Source of the DNA: an uncultured Clostridium sp.
GTDB taxonomy: Bacteria > Bacillota > Clostridia > Lachnospirales > Lachnospiraceae
Assembly: GCA_900553925.1 (NCBI GenBank)
Contig: USFH01000018.1
Coordinates: 1-20,573 of the forward strand
Direction: 5' to 3'
DNA length: 20,573 nt
Position 1 is the first letter of the stretch. Each line of letters begins with the position of its first letter. Below, piece after piece: positions 1 through 7,036 of the stretch. The translations under genes were made by a program, and so were the position numbers. The notes under the pieces were generated by a model. The model had not been told where the DNA came from, made no database searches, and saw only the letters and a program-made list of their open reading frames with translations.

Positions 1-80
1 TGCGAAGGTCGTCTTCGACGGAGAAATCGAAGTATAGGGATTATAATCCAGACAAGGCAGAGTTTACAAAAACATATATT
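1..80. other. Upstream spacer with 12-bp palindrome
   Basis: No coding region is supported here. The only structure seen is a perfect 12-bp palindrome, GGATTATAATCC, at 38-49, plus a small TTCGA/TCGAA hairpin near 14-30. The half-site GGATTATA recurs at 166-173 as the start of the closing stem of the structured element at 164-298. The palindrome could be an operator, or it could compete with that stem if transcription starts upstream. Nothing else is recognisable. Confidence 0.35.
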
Positions 81-108
81 TTGTTTGCAAAATCGCATAG
101 AATATAAT
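81..108 (+). promoter_or_regulatory. Probable promoter of the dapL transcript
   Basis: A perfect TATAAT -10 box lies at 103-108. A TTGTTT -35 box (81-86) sits 16 bases upstream and matches the first three consensus positions. Transcription would start near 115 and give a leader of about 230 bases before dapL, containing the whole structured element at 164-298. The -10 is convincing and the -35 is weak. Confidence 0.45.
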
Positions 109-163
109 GGAGACGGATTAAAAATTTTAAATATTATATTAGAGAAAATGTTAATAGAGGTGA

Positions 164-298
164 CCGGATTATACAATTCTCAAGCAGACCATTGAAACAC
201 GCTGGTACTTAATGAGTGCCGGCTTGCCTGGCACGAGTTTAGTACCACTGCGTGTTGAACTGAGCGGGAGCGCGTCTGCGGAGAATTGTATAATCCGG
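164..298 (+). ncRNA. Putative structured leader RNA element, copy 1
   Basis: The stretch folds by eye into a defined structure. An 18-bp perfect closing stem (164-181 with 281-298) is followed by an AA/G internal loop and the stem GCAGAC/GTCTGC (184-189 with 274-279). Inside are CACGC/GCGTG (198-202 with 250-254), TGGTACT/AGTACCA (203-209 with 241-247), a possible tandem GA step, and a tip hairpin at 216-234 with a CTTG loop. A small GCG-GGAG-CGC hairpin lies on the 3' side. The copy at 11357-11508 shares the core nearly base for base, while the closing stem and tip stem differ and still pair. That pattern is typical of functional RNA. It ends 48 bases before the dapL start, so a cis-acting leader role is inferred. 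I do not recognise the family. No T-run follows, so it is not a simple terminator. Confidence 0.65.
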
Positions 299-346
299 GC
301 AACTCGTATAAGAATATGTATATTGTACAATTTAGGAGGAAAAGAC

Positions 347-1564
347 ATGTTTAAAGTAAACGACAACTATTTGAAACTTCCGGGAAGCTACCTCTTCTCA
401 ACCATTGGCAAGAAAGTACGTGCGTATCAGGAGACACATCCAGATAAGGAGATCATCCGTCTTGGTATCGGTGATGTAACCCAGCCGCTGGCACCGGCAA
501 TCATCGAACGTCTGCATGAGGCAGTATCCGAGATGGGCGTGCAGGAGACATTTAAGGGCTATGCACCGGATCTTGGCTATGAGTTCCTGCGTAGTGCGAT
601 CGTGAAGAACGATTATAATGCACGCGGTGTCGATATCGCAATTGACGAAGTATTTGTCAGCGATGGCGCAAAATGTGATTCCGGAAATATTCAGGAGATC
701 TTTTCCCTTGACAATAAGATCGCTGTCTGCGATCCTGTATATCCGGTTTATGTAGATTCGAATGTTATGGCAGGAAGAACCGGAACATATGATGCAACAA
801 CCGGTCTTTGGAGCGATGTGATCTACATGCCATGTAAGGAAGAAAACGGATTCGCACCAGAACTTCCGGAGGAGACACCGGATATTATCTATCTGTGCTT
901 CCCGAACAACCCGACCGGTGCAACGATCACGAAGGATCAGTTGCAGAAATGGGTGGACTATGCGAACGAAAAGCATGCAGTGATCATCTACGATGCAGCA
1001 TACGAGGCATATATCAGTGAGGCAGATGTTCCACATACCATCTATGAGTGTGACGGTGCGAAGACCTGTGCGATTGAGCTTCGAAGCTTCTCGAAGAACG
1101 CCGGATTTACCGGAACCAGACTTGGGTTCACCGTGATTCCGAAGAAGTTAAAATCCGCAGATGGCGTTGCCTTAAATCCTCTTTGGGCGAGACGTCACGG
1201 AACAAAATACAACGGCGCTCCTTATATCGTGCAGGCAGCCGGAGAAGCTGTGTATTCTGAGGCAGGGAAAAAGCAGACCGGTGAGCAGATCGCATATTAT
1301 ATGAAGAATGCAAAGTATATCTTTGATGGATTGAAGAATGCAGGATATTCGGTATCCGGTGGTGTGAATGCACCATATATCTGGTTGAAGACACCGGACG
1401 GTATGAGTTCCTGGGAGTTCTTTGACTATCTGTTAGAGAAAGCAAATGTTGTCGGTACACCGGGTTCGGGATTTGGACCAAGCGGCGAAGGATATTTCCG
1501 TCTGACTGCGTTTGGAACCTATGAGAATACAGTCAAGGCAATCGACCGTATGAAAGCGTTATAG
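347..1564 (+). CDS. dapL: LL-diaminopimelate aminotransferase
   Basis: This gene encodes a 405-residue PLP enzyme of aminotransferase fold type I. DapL enzymes convert L-tetrahydrodipicolinate directly to LL-2,6-diaminopimelate, using glutamate as amino donor, in lysine and peptidoglycan precursor synthesis in the cytoplasm. The N-terminus (NDNYLKLPGSYLFSTIGKKV) and the GIGDVTQPL segment are characteristic of DapL. CFPNNPTGA is the conserved aminotransferase motif, and the Schiff-base lysine is Lys250 in RSFSKNAGFTGTRLGF. Length fits the family (about 400-410). The ATG at 347 has AGGAGG at 334-339 with ideal spacing. An in-frame ATG at 212 was rejected because it lies inside the structured RNA element. 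The next gene begins 19 bases after the stop with no terminator between, so co-transcription is likely. Confidence 0.95.
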   Translation: MFKVNDNYLKLPGSYLFSTIGKKVRAYQETHPDKEIIRLGIGDVTQPLAPAIIERLHEAVSEMGVQETFKGYAPDLGYEFLRSAIVKNDYNARGVDIAIDEVFVSDGAKCDSGNIQEIFSLDNKIAVCDPVYPVYVDSNVMAGRTGTYDATTGLWSDVIYMPCKEENGFAPELPEETPDIIYLCFPNNPTGATITKDQLQKWVDYANEKHAVIIYDAAYEAYISEADVPHTIYECDGAKTCAIELRSFSKNAGFTGTRLGFTVIPKKLKSADGVALNPLWARRHGTKYNGAPYIVQAAGEAVYSEAGKKQTGEQIAYYMKNAKYIFDGLKNAGYSVSGGVNAPYIWLKTPDGMSSWEFFDYLLEKANVVGTPGSGFGPSGEGYFRLTAFGTYENTVKAIDRMKAL

Positions 1565-1583
1565 GAAGGATACACAGGCGGTT

Positions 1584-2768
1584 ATGATTGAAAACTATTT
1601 TTCGACAGCAGCGATGGCGCTCGAGACCGCGGTAACATTGTTTCTGACTACATTTTTTCTGCTCAAGCGGAGAAAACAATCCGTAGGATGTTATATTGGA
1701 GTTTTTCTGGTACTTCTGATCTATATGGAGGTGTATGAGTTCGCGATGCGGTTCCACGGACCGAAGATCTGGTTTTTTGCGGGATTGATTGAGATTCTGG
1801 CATGGGTGTTACTGATAACGGTAATGACAGAAGGCTGTTTTTGGCGTAGTTATTGTATTCTGGTTCTGACACAGGGGGTAAACCAGCTCGTCTGGCAGGT
1901 GCTGGCACTCCCGTTTCCGATGGTTCGTCATGTGATCCAGACACAGATTGGCTTTATACCGGCCCCGATTCCGGATACATGTGTCTCGATATTCGGTGTG
2001 GCTTCGCTTTCATTTGTGATTGCATTTCTCGTGATGCGCCGGGCATTTTCGAAAGAATATGAGGGAAACGGCAAAGTTTATGAGCGGATTATGATAGTAT
2101 ATATTATAATATCATATATATCGCTTGCATCGAGAGAGAAGCTGATAGATCGGATACAGAAGGGTGAAGTAGAGAATTATACCATGGTGCTTCTTGTAGC
2201 GGTATGGATTTCATTCTTGATCCTGCTATGCAATGCTGTGCCTTATATCTATAATCAGACCGAGCTTGCGTGGACGAAGAAACAACAGAAGTATCTGGAG
2301 ACACTGCTTGCGGAAAGTGGTACGCATTATGAGGAGCTTGTGAAATTGCCGATGGAGATGGGACGCCCGTTAAGTGGGATCCTCACATTGGATGCGGTAA
2401 TCACCGATTATGTGCGGCAGGCGAGGGAACGCGGAATGATGTTTGATACTGTGGTGGAACCACTTGGATCAGTCGGAATCGATGGTTTAGAGCTTACGGC
2501 CATTACAGATACTTTGCTGCGACAGGCGTTTACTGAAGTGGCAGACGATACAGAGAGTTTTGTGCAGCTTACGATAAGAAACCGGTGTGGAAGTGTAATC
2601 TTCGATGTCGATTACAGTGCACATAAGATAAAAAAGAAGAAACTGGAAGGAATCGTACCGATTGATACATTGGTCAATAAATACGGCGGAACCTTCCGGA
2701 GAAGAAAAACGAAGCAGGAAATTAAGGTTGGAGTTCTGATTCCTGCAATATCCGTGAATAAAATATAA
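1584..2768 (+). CDS. Polytopic membrane protein with degenerate GHKL-kinase-like C-terminus
   Basis: The 394-residue protein has about six or seven hydrophobic segments in residues 8-222 (roughly 9-27, 34-51, 62-80, 88-108, 133-150, 168-182, 200-222). A cytosolic tail of about 170 residues follows. This layout matches AgrC-type peptide-sensing histidine kinases. The tail keeps the AgrC pattern of a YEEL helix, an LDAVITDYVRQARERGM segment and a beta-rich end. Where the phospho-accepting RHD motif should be it reads KLPMEMGRP. The asparagine N-box reads LLRQAFTEVAD, and there is no glycine-rich ATP-lid motif. It should therefore be unable to bind ATP or phosphorylate; this is inferred from the missing residues. 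It directly precedes a LytTR regulator and a small intact GHKL kinase, so a sensor or scaffold role is plausible. Confidence 0.7.
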   Translation: MIENYFSTAAMALETAVTLFLTTFFLLKRRKQSVGCYIGVFLVLLIYMEVYEFAMRFHGPKIWFFAGLIEILAWVLLITVMTEGCFWRSYCILVLTQGVNQLVWQVLALPFPMVRHVIQTQIGFIPAPIPDTCVSIFGVASLSFVIAFLVMRRAFSKEYEGNGKVYERIMIVYIIISYISLASREKLIDRIQKGEVENYTMVLLVAVWISFLILLCNAVPYIYNQTELAWTKKQQKYLETLLAESGTHYEELVKLPMEMGRPLSGILTLDAVITDYVRQARERGMMFDTVVEPLGSVGIDGLELTAITDTLLRQAFTEVADDTESFVQLTIRNRCGSVIFDVDYSAHKIKKKKLEGIVPIDTLVNKYGGTFRRRKTKQEIKVGVLIPAISVNKI

Positions 2769-2796
2769 AATACGATGGGGATAAGGGGTGGAAACT

Positions 2797-3510
2797 ATGA
2801 AGATTATGATATGTGACGATGCAGCAAAGGATGCAGATCAGGCAAAAAAAGTGATTCTTTCAATGGGAGGAATCCGGGAGGACGAGATCTGTATCTGTAC
2901 ACCGCAGGCACTGAGCCTCGCACTTGAGGTGAGGGATCTGGACTGTGATATTGCAATTCTGGATATCGAATATGCAAACCAGACATTCAGCGGAATTGAT
3001 CTGGGAAAGGAACTGAATCAGAAGCTTCCGATGTGTCAGATTATATATCTGACGTGGGTACTTGATTTCGCACCGGAGGTATATGAGACAAAACATTGCT
3101 ATTTTGTGTTGAAGGAGAATATGCACAGGATGCTGCCGCGGGCAATCGAAAAGGCGTTGCAGTTATATCATGATCAGGAAGAACATGAAGTTTTTGAATT
3201 GCATGAGGGTGGAAGAACGTTGTATATCCGGCAGAACGATATCCAATATATCGAACGTGAGGATCGCAGACTGATCGTTCATACAAAAGATCGGGATTAT
3301 AAATGTTATGAATCCCTCACCAAGCTTCTTTCAAAGCTTGGACGGGCATTTCTGCGCTGCCATGGAGGATATGTTGTTAATTACAACTATATAGAGGTCG
3401 TTATGAGAGATATGGTCCGCCTGGTAGAAGGTCAGGAATTGCCAATAGGCAGGACGTATCGCAGTTCATTTCATGAGCAGTATATGCAGGCGATGGAACA
3501 GCATATTTAG
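2797..3510 (+). CDS. LytTR-family response regulator
   Basis: The protein has 237 residues. Residues 1-120 are a receiver domain with acidic residues in MICDDA and a phospho-acceptor aspartate at about Asp56 (AILDIEYA). Residues about 130-235 are a LytTR DNA-binding domain, seen in YIRQNDIQYIEREDRRLIVHT, FLRCHGGYVVNYNYI and the LPIGRTYRSSF end. Such AgrA/VirR-like regulators bind pairs of imperfect direct repeats upstream of their targets. The ATG at 2797 was chosen because AAGGGGTG at 2783-2790 gives proper spacing; a GTG at 2788 would overlap that site. It lies between the degenerate sensor and a small GHKL kinase in an apparent operon. Its targets cannot be read from this window. Confidence 0.9.
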   Translation: MKIMICDDAAKDADQAKKVILSMGGIREDEICICTPQALSLALEVRDLDCDIAILDIEYANQTFSGIDLGKELNQKLPMCQIIYLTWVLDFAPEVYETKHCYFVLKENMHRMLPRAIEKALQLYHDQEEHEVFELHEGGRTLYIRQNDIQYIEREDRRLIVHTKDRDYKCYESLTKLLSKLGRAFLRCHGGYVVNYNYIEVVMRDMVRLVEGQELPIGRTYRSSFHEQYMQAMEQHI

Positions 3511-3526
3511 ACCGGGGTAGTTTCAG

Positions 3527-4237
3527 ATGGTAGAAAAGATTGGAATGATATGTCTGCTTGTATTTGTTTCAGGGATGACCGGATATGTTCAGTTTCATTA
3601 TTGGAAGGAACGTAAGCAGGCACAGGAGCGAACAAAGCAGCTAGAGGAGCTTTTGGAACAGAACAAAATCCGATATGAGAAAATGACTGTGGAAAACCAG
3701 AAGTATCATGAACTCAGGCATGACCGGAGAAAGTATGAATGGCTGCTTCAGACGATACAGAACAAAGGCAGGCTTACGCGAGCCCAGCTTGTGGAATATA
3801 TATTCTGTCAGGCTGAGCAGGAAGCTGCGGAAAAGGGAATTGCATTTGAAGTAGAGGGACGGCTCACGCACGAGATCCGGATGGAAGAACTCGAACTTGT
3901 GCGGCTGTTCATGAATCTGATTGATAACGCAATGGAAGCAAGTAATCAGGTAAGTCATGGAAAAATCAGGATCGAAATTACAGAAGAACCGGAGTTGCAG
4001 AGACTAACGCTGCGACTACAGAATACGAAGCGGGAAGATCAGCATCTGGACGAAAATATAACCAAAGATGGCTATGTGTCAACAAAGAAAGATGCAGCTT
4101 CGCATGGCTATGGAACGCAGATCATCCAGCGGATCGTCGATGAAAATGGCGGTACAATCCGGTATGAAGATGTAGGGGATACGATGCAGATTACCTGTGA
4201 ACTCTGTCTGGAAGATACAAAGCTTTCGTATGATTAG
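3527..4237 (+). CDS. Small GHKL-type sensor histidine kinase
   Basis: The 236-residue protein has one N-terminal membrane segment (about 4-24), a coiled-coil linker (26-60), and an AgrC/CitA-like kinase core. The likely phospho-accepting histidine is His65 in YHELRHDRRKYE. The N-box NLIDNAMEA lies at 130-138 and the ATP-lid motif SHGYGTQII at 192-200. It is much shorter than usual AgrC kinases, lacking the multi-pass sensor domain. That domain appears instead in the protein at 1584-2768, which has lost the catalytic motifs. The two may work together, one as membrane sensor and one as catalytic subunit, but this is inference. The start has GGGGTAG 8 bases upstream, and only 16 bases separate it from the regulator gene. 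Confidence 0.87.
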   Translation: MVEKIGMICLLVFVSGMTGYVQFHYWKERKQAQERTKQLEELLEQNKIRYEKMTVENQKYHELRHDRRKYEWLLQTIQNKGRLTRAQLVEYIFCQAEQEAAEKGIAFEVEGRLTHEIRMEELELVRLFMNLIDNAMEASNQVSHGKIRIEITEEPELQRLTLRLQNTKREDQHLDENITKDGYVSTKKDAASHGYGTQIIQRIVDENGGTIRYEDVGDTMQITCELCLEDTKLSYD

Positions 4238-4255
4238 AAATTGAGGAAATAACGT

Positions 4256-4999
4256 ATGGTTCAGGATGAATTTAGCTGCCTCTATGAGGATAATTCATTT
4301 ACATGTATGATAAAAAAAGGACTTGCAATGCTCGATGGAGACCGTGTCCGGATTGAACATATCGACAGTGATATGGAGACACTGGTGATTCCGGATGAAC
4401 TTCCGGTTACGTTGTTCGATATACAGGGAAGGAGCTATACACGTATTCTTCCGGTTTCGGAGATTGGGAAAAAGGCGTGCTTTGACAAGAAGAATCTGAA
4501 GTATGTGCGCCTTGGGAAAAATATCCGGTTTCTCGATGACTATGCGTTTGCGCGATGTGGGTGCCTGACGGAGCTTGTGACAGAGGGCGTGGATGGATTT
4601 GCCAATCTGCAATTTGGAAACGGCGTGTTTGACGATTGCGGAAGATTGGAGGTTCTGGCGTTCGATGGTGACCGCGAGGCAGGAATTGCGAAGCTGCTTG
4701 CGGCAGTCCCGCGTTTCCTGAAGGCGGAGGATCTGCTGACCGGTGGTGAGATCGGGACGGATGCATGGTATGAACGCTGGGATTTTGCCCTGCGTGCATT
4801 TTTGAAGGAAGACGATATCGCAGGCTATATGCAGGCGGCGCTTTTTGGCACGCGGAAGTTTGCAGATCGGGAAGCGTACATTTCCTATGTGCAGGAAGCA
4901 AAACGTGACCTGTGCAGATTGCGGTTAGAGTATAGTGAAGCGCTGCAGGAATTCGCACGCAGGCAGTGCGAGGAGTATCTGGGAGAAGAGCGGATGTAG
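4256..4999 (+). CDS. LRR_5 (BspA-like) domain protein, function unknown
   Basis: The 247-residue protein has no signal peptide or membrane segment. Residues about 28-120 look like BspA-type (LRR_5) leucine-rich repeats, with the telltale spacing in TLVIPDELPVT, EIGKKACF, LKYVRLGKNIRFLDDYAFARC and LTELVTEGVDGF. Residues about 145-247 are a helical region rich in Arg, Glu and Ala, with no recognised domain. BspA-like proteins are often surface exposed, but this one looks cytosolic. It begins 18 bases after the kinase gene with TTGAGGAAA as ribosome site, so it is probably the last gene of the signalling run. It could be a partner or read-out protein of that system. Confidence 0.7.
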   Translation: MVQDEFSCLYEDNSFTCMIKKGLAMLDGDRVRIEHIDSDMETLVIPDELPVTLFDIQGRSYTRILPVSEIGKKACFDKKNLKYVRLGKNIRFLDDYAFARCGCLTELVTEGVDGFANLQFGNGVFDDCGRLEVLAFDGDREAGIAKLLAAVPRFLKAEDLLTGGEIGTDAWYERWDFALRAFLKEDDIAGYMQAALFGTRKFADREAYISYVQEAKRDLCRLRLEYSEALQEFARRQCEEYLGEERM

Positions 5000-5062
5000 C
5001 GATCTGAAGTAAAAAACGGGGTACATTTTTGGGGATATGGGTTAAACAGGAAGGAAGATGGC

Positions 5063-5662
5063 ATGTCCAAATTTACGAAGCAGGCAATCATGGATGGATT
5101 TATTGAGCTGTCCAAGCGGATGCCGATCGATAAAATCACTGTAAAAAAAGTAACCGATTATATCGGAATTACAAGAAATACGTTTTACTATCACTATCAG
5201 GATATCTATGCACTGTTGGAGGAGATCGTCGTCACAAAGGCGAAGAAATTATTTGTCTTGGATGAGGACAATCTGGAGAACTCGTGGAAGAGTAACCTGC
5301 GTTTCATGGGACAGTATGGTAAGAAGAACGAGAACTTTATAAGAAACCTCTATCAGTCAATGGGACGTGACGCGTTTGGTGACCAGCTGTTAGAAATCAG
5401 CTATGGCTCCATTTACCGGAGCGTGCAGGCATACGCAGAAAAAGAGATGGTGCAAAATCCGGACATCACATACAAGGAACAGGCAATCAAGGATACATCT
5501 TATATACTCGCGAAGATGCTTTCGGAAAATGCAGTTGAGTGGATACGCGGGCGTGTGGAACAGGATCCGGTCGCACTGATGGAGAAAGCGATAGCCGCGG
5601 TGGATGGTGTCGGTCAGGTATTATTGAATAATTTGAACCAAATAATTCCGTCAGGCAAATAA
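5063..5662 (+). CDS. TetR/AcrR-family transcriptional regulator
   Basis: The 199-residue protein has the N-terminal TetR helix-turn-helix: TKQAIMDGFIELSKRMPIDKITVKKV, then YIGITRNTFYYHYQDIYALLEEI, residues about 4-52. The remaining 150 residues are a helical ligand-binding and dimer domain not similar enough to any subgroup for me to name a ligand. It resembles the DhaS-like branch in the wording of the HTH. AGGAAGGAAG upstream of the ATG supports the start. The next gene, a glycerol-phosphate-dehydrogenase-like enzyme, follows after 129 bases containing an inverted repeat at 5699-5736. The regulator may control that gene and possibly the acyl operon beyond. Confidence 0.88.
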   Translation: MSKFTKQAIMDGFIELSKRMPIDKITVKKVTDYIGITRNTFYYHYQDIYALLEEIVVTKAKKLFVLDEDNLENSWKSNLRFMGQYGKKNENFIRNLYQSMGRDAFGDQLLEISYGSIYRSVQAYAEKEMVQNPDITYKEQAIKDTSYILAKMLSENAVEWIRGRVEQDPVALMEKAIAAVDGVGQVLLNNLNQIIPSGK

Positions 5663-5698
5663 GCATGCAGGGTGATAACCCGGAATGCGCATGGCTGT

Positions 5699-5736
5699 TT
5701 ACGATTTCGAGAGTTCGAAGAACGAAGAAATCGTAA
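5699..5736. promoter_or_regulatory. Inverted repeat, candidate TetR operator
   Basis: TTACGATTTC (5699-5708) and GAAATCGTAA (5727-5736) form perfect 10-bp arms around an 18-base centre that itself contains TTCGAA. A TATAAT box follows at 5751-5756, and the place where its -35 would fall overlaps the right arm. The layout suits repression by the TetR protein encoded just upstream. It could also form an RNA hairpin in read-through transcripts. No T-run follows, so it is not a terminator. Confidence 0.5.
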
Positions 5737-5750
5737 TTATTTGGTCAGAG

Positions 5751-5756
5751 TATAAT
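5751..5756 (+). promoter_or_regulatory. Possible -10 box for the G1P-dehydrogenase-like gene
   Basis: A consensus TATAAT lies 36 bases before the start codon at 5792. No recognisable -35 is present 16-18 bases upstream; that position falls in the inverted repeat. The promoter would be weak or need an activator. Confidence 0.35.
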
Positions 5757-5791
5757 AAAAAAATCAGGCAAATAAACAGGAGGGTATACAC

Positions 5792-6850
5792 ATGGCAGGA
5801 TCTCATATTGCAATCCCGACAATCTTAAAGATCGGGAGCGGAACACTTGGAAATGTAGGAAAATATCTGCAGTCAAGCGGATTTAAAAAGGCGGTTGTAT
5901 TCTTCGGCAATGGACTTGTTGAGATGTTTGGAAAGACAGTCATGGATTCCCTTTCCGAAGCGGATATCGAGGTGCTTTCTTATTGTGAGCTTGACACAAC
6001 GGATATCAAAGATATCATTGATCTGGCATTCACAATTGATGCGAAGACGCAGGTTATCCTTGGTATCGGTGGTGGCAAGGTGATTGATGCCGGAAAATAC
6101 GCAGCGTATCTGCGGAAGCTTCCGTTTATCAGCATGCCGACATCCGCGTCAAGTGATGGATTTTCTTCGGCAAGTGCATCACTTATGGTGAATGGCAAAC
6201 GTACCTCTGTGCCGGCACGTATGGCATATGGCATCGTGGTCGATACGGATGTATTGAAGTCTGCACCGACGAAGTTCTTATATTCCGGTATCGGCGATAT
6301 GGTATCGAAGATCACAGCGCTTTACGACTGGATCTTCGAGGCGGAGCATGGCGTGTCCGAGGTGAATGATTTCGCGGTGATGATCGCGAAGAAGGCGGTC
6401 AACAGCTTCGTGCGGACACCGTTTGAAAGCATTCAGGATAATCTCTTTCTGAAAGAACTGGTTGATTCGCTGGCGATGAGTGGAATTGCAAATGAGATCG
6501 CAGGCGGCAGTGCACCGACGAGTGGCAGTGAGCATCTGATCTCACATGCGCTTGACAAGCTGCTCGAAGTGCCGCAGCTTCACGGTGTGCAGGTTGGAAT
6601 TGCCACCTATGTGATGGCGGTCGTGCAGGATCACCGGTATGTGCGTGTGAACAAAATATTTGAGGATACCGGCTTTTGGGATTTTGTAGCGACACTGGGA
6701 TTAAACCGTGCAGACTATGAGGCGGCAATCGACATGGCTCCGCAGATCAAGCCGAACCGCTATACCTATCTGCATGAGGAAAAGTACCGGGAGAAAGCAA
6801 AACAGGTGCTTCGTGAAGATCCGGTAATGAAGCGGGTGTTTGGAGAATAA
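5792..6850 (+). CDS. sn-glycerol-1-phosphate dehydrogenase-like enzyme (Fe-ADH family)
   Basis: The 352-residue protein belongs to the iron-containing alcohol dehydrogenase / dehydroquinate synthase-like fold, closest in wording to the EgsA/AraM glycerol-1-phosphate dehydrogenases. The nucleotide-binding GIGGGKVIDAGK is at 91-102. PTSASSDGFSSASASL (116-131) matches the PTSAS-DG signature of the G1P group. Likely metal ligands are Asp169 (GIGDMVSK), His248 (SGSEHLISHALD) and His264 (LHGVQVG). The family reduces dihydroxyacetone phosphate to sn-glycerol-1-phosphate with NAD(P)H. It is somewhat shorter than B. subtilis AraM. AGGAGG precedes the ATG. A terminator follows, so it is transcribed apart from the acyl operon, although the adjacency may be functional. 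A related polyol dehydrogenase is the main alternative. Confidence 0.78.
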   Translation: MAGSHIAIPTILKIGSGTLGNVGKYLQSSGFKKAVVFFGNGLVEMFGKTVMDSLSEADIEVLSYCELDTTDIKDIIDLAFTIDAKTQVILGIGGGKVIDAGKYAAYLRKLPFISMPTSASSDGFSSASASLMVNGKRTSVPARMAYGIVVDTDVLKSAPTKFLYSGIGDMVSKITALYDWIFEAEHGVSEVNDFAVMIAKKAVNSFVRTPFESIQDNLFLKELVDSLAMSGIANEIAGGSAPTSGSEHLISHALDKLLEVPQLHGVQVGIATYVMAVVQDHRYVRVNKIFEDTGFWDFVATLGLNRADYEAAIDMAPQIKPNRYTYLHEEKYREKAKQVLREDPVMKRVFGE

Positions 6851-6876
6851 GAATAGATAAAAAGTTGTGCAAATCA

Positions 6877-6913
6877 GACGGAATGTGTAAAAACTATACA
6901 CATTCCGTTTTTT
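6877..6913 (+). terminator. Intrinsic terminator after the G1P-dehydrogenase-like gene
   Basis: A 12-bp perfect stem (6878-6889 with 6897-6908) has a 7-base loop and runs straight into TTTTTT at 6908-6913. This is a textbook rho-independent terminator. The end of its T-run doubles as the start of the next promoter's -35 box. Confidence 0.9.
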
Positions 6914-6940
6914 GACACTTGTAGGAAATGCGAATATATG
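6912..6940 (+). promoter_or_regulatory. Promoter of the acyl biosynthesis operon
   Basis: A perfect TTGACA (6912-6917) is followed by a 17-base spacer and TATATG (6935-6940; first four of six match the -10 consensus). Transcription would start near 6947, leaving a leader of about 90 bases before 7037. It overlaps the terminator T-tract of the upstream gene. The leader contains a weak GCACA/TGTGC hairpin (about 6965-6995). Confidence 0.6.
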
Positions 6941-7036
6941 CGAAAATAACACAGTGATTTTCTACGCACATACCGATGATGACTGGATGTGTGCAGAGGA
7001 AACACAACAAAATTAGAAGATAAAGTGTGAGCGAAG

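Noticed and set aside
164..298. Resemblance of the structured element to 5S rRNA (CCATTGAAACACG, GGTACT, GCGGGAGCGC strings in 5S-like order)
   Set aside because: The shared strings are short, and the proposed fold (nested stems with a CTTG tip hairpin) is not the 5S three-helix layout. The closing stem also varies freely in sequence and length. I treat it as chance unless an alignment shows otherwise.
212..346. N-terminal extension of DapL from the ATG at 212
   Set aside because: The ATG lies inside the structured element, lacks a ribosome site, and the extra residues do not match the family. The ATG at 347 has an ideal AGGAGG.
4407..4958. Minus-strand open frame of 183 codons opposite the LRR gene
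   Set aside because: Proline-, histidine- and serine-rich composition with no domain fits an antisense shadow of the + strand gene.
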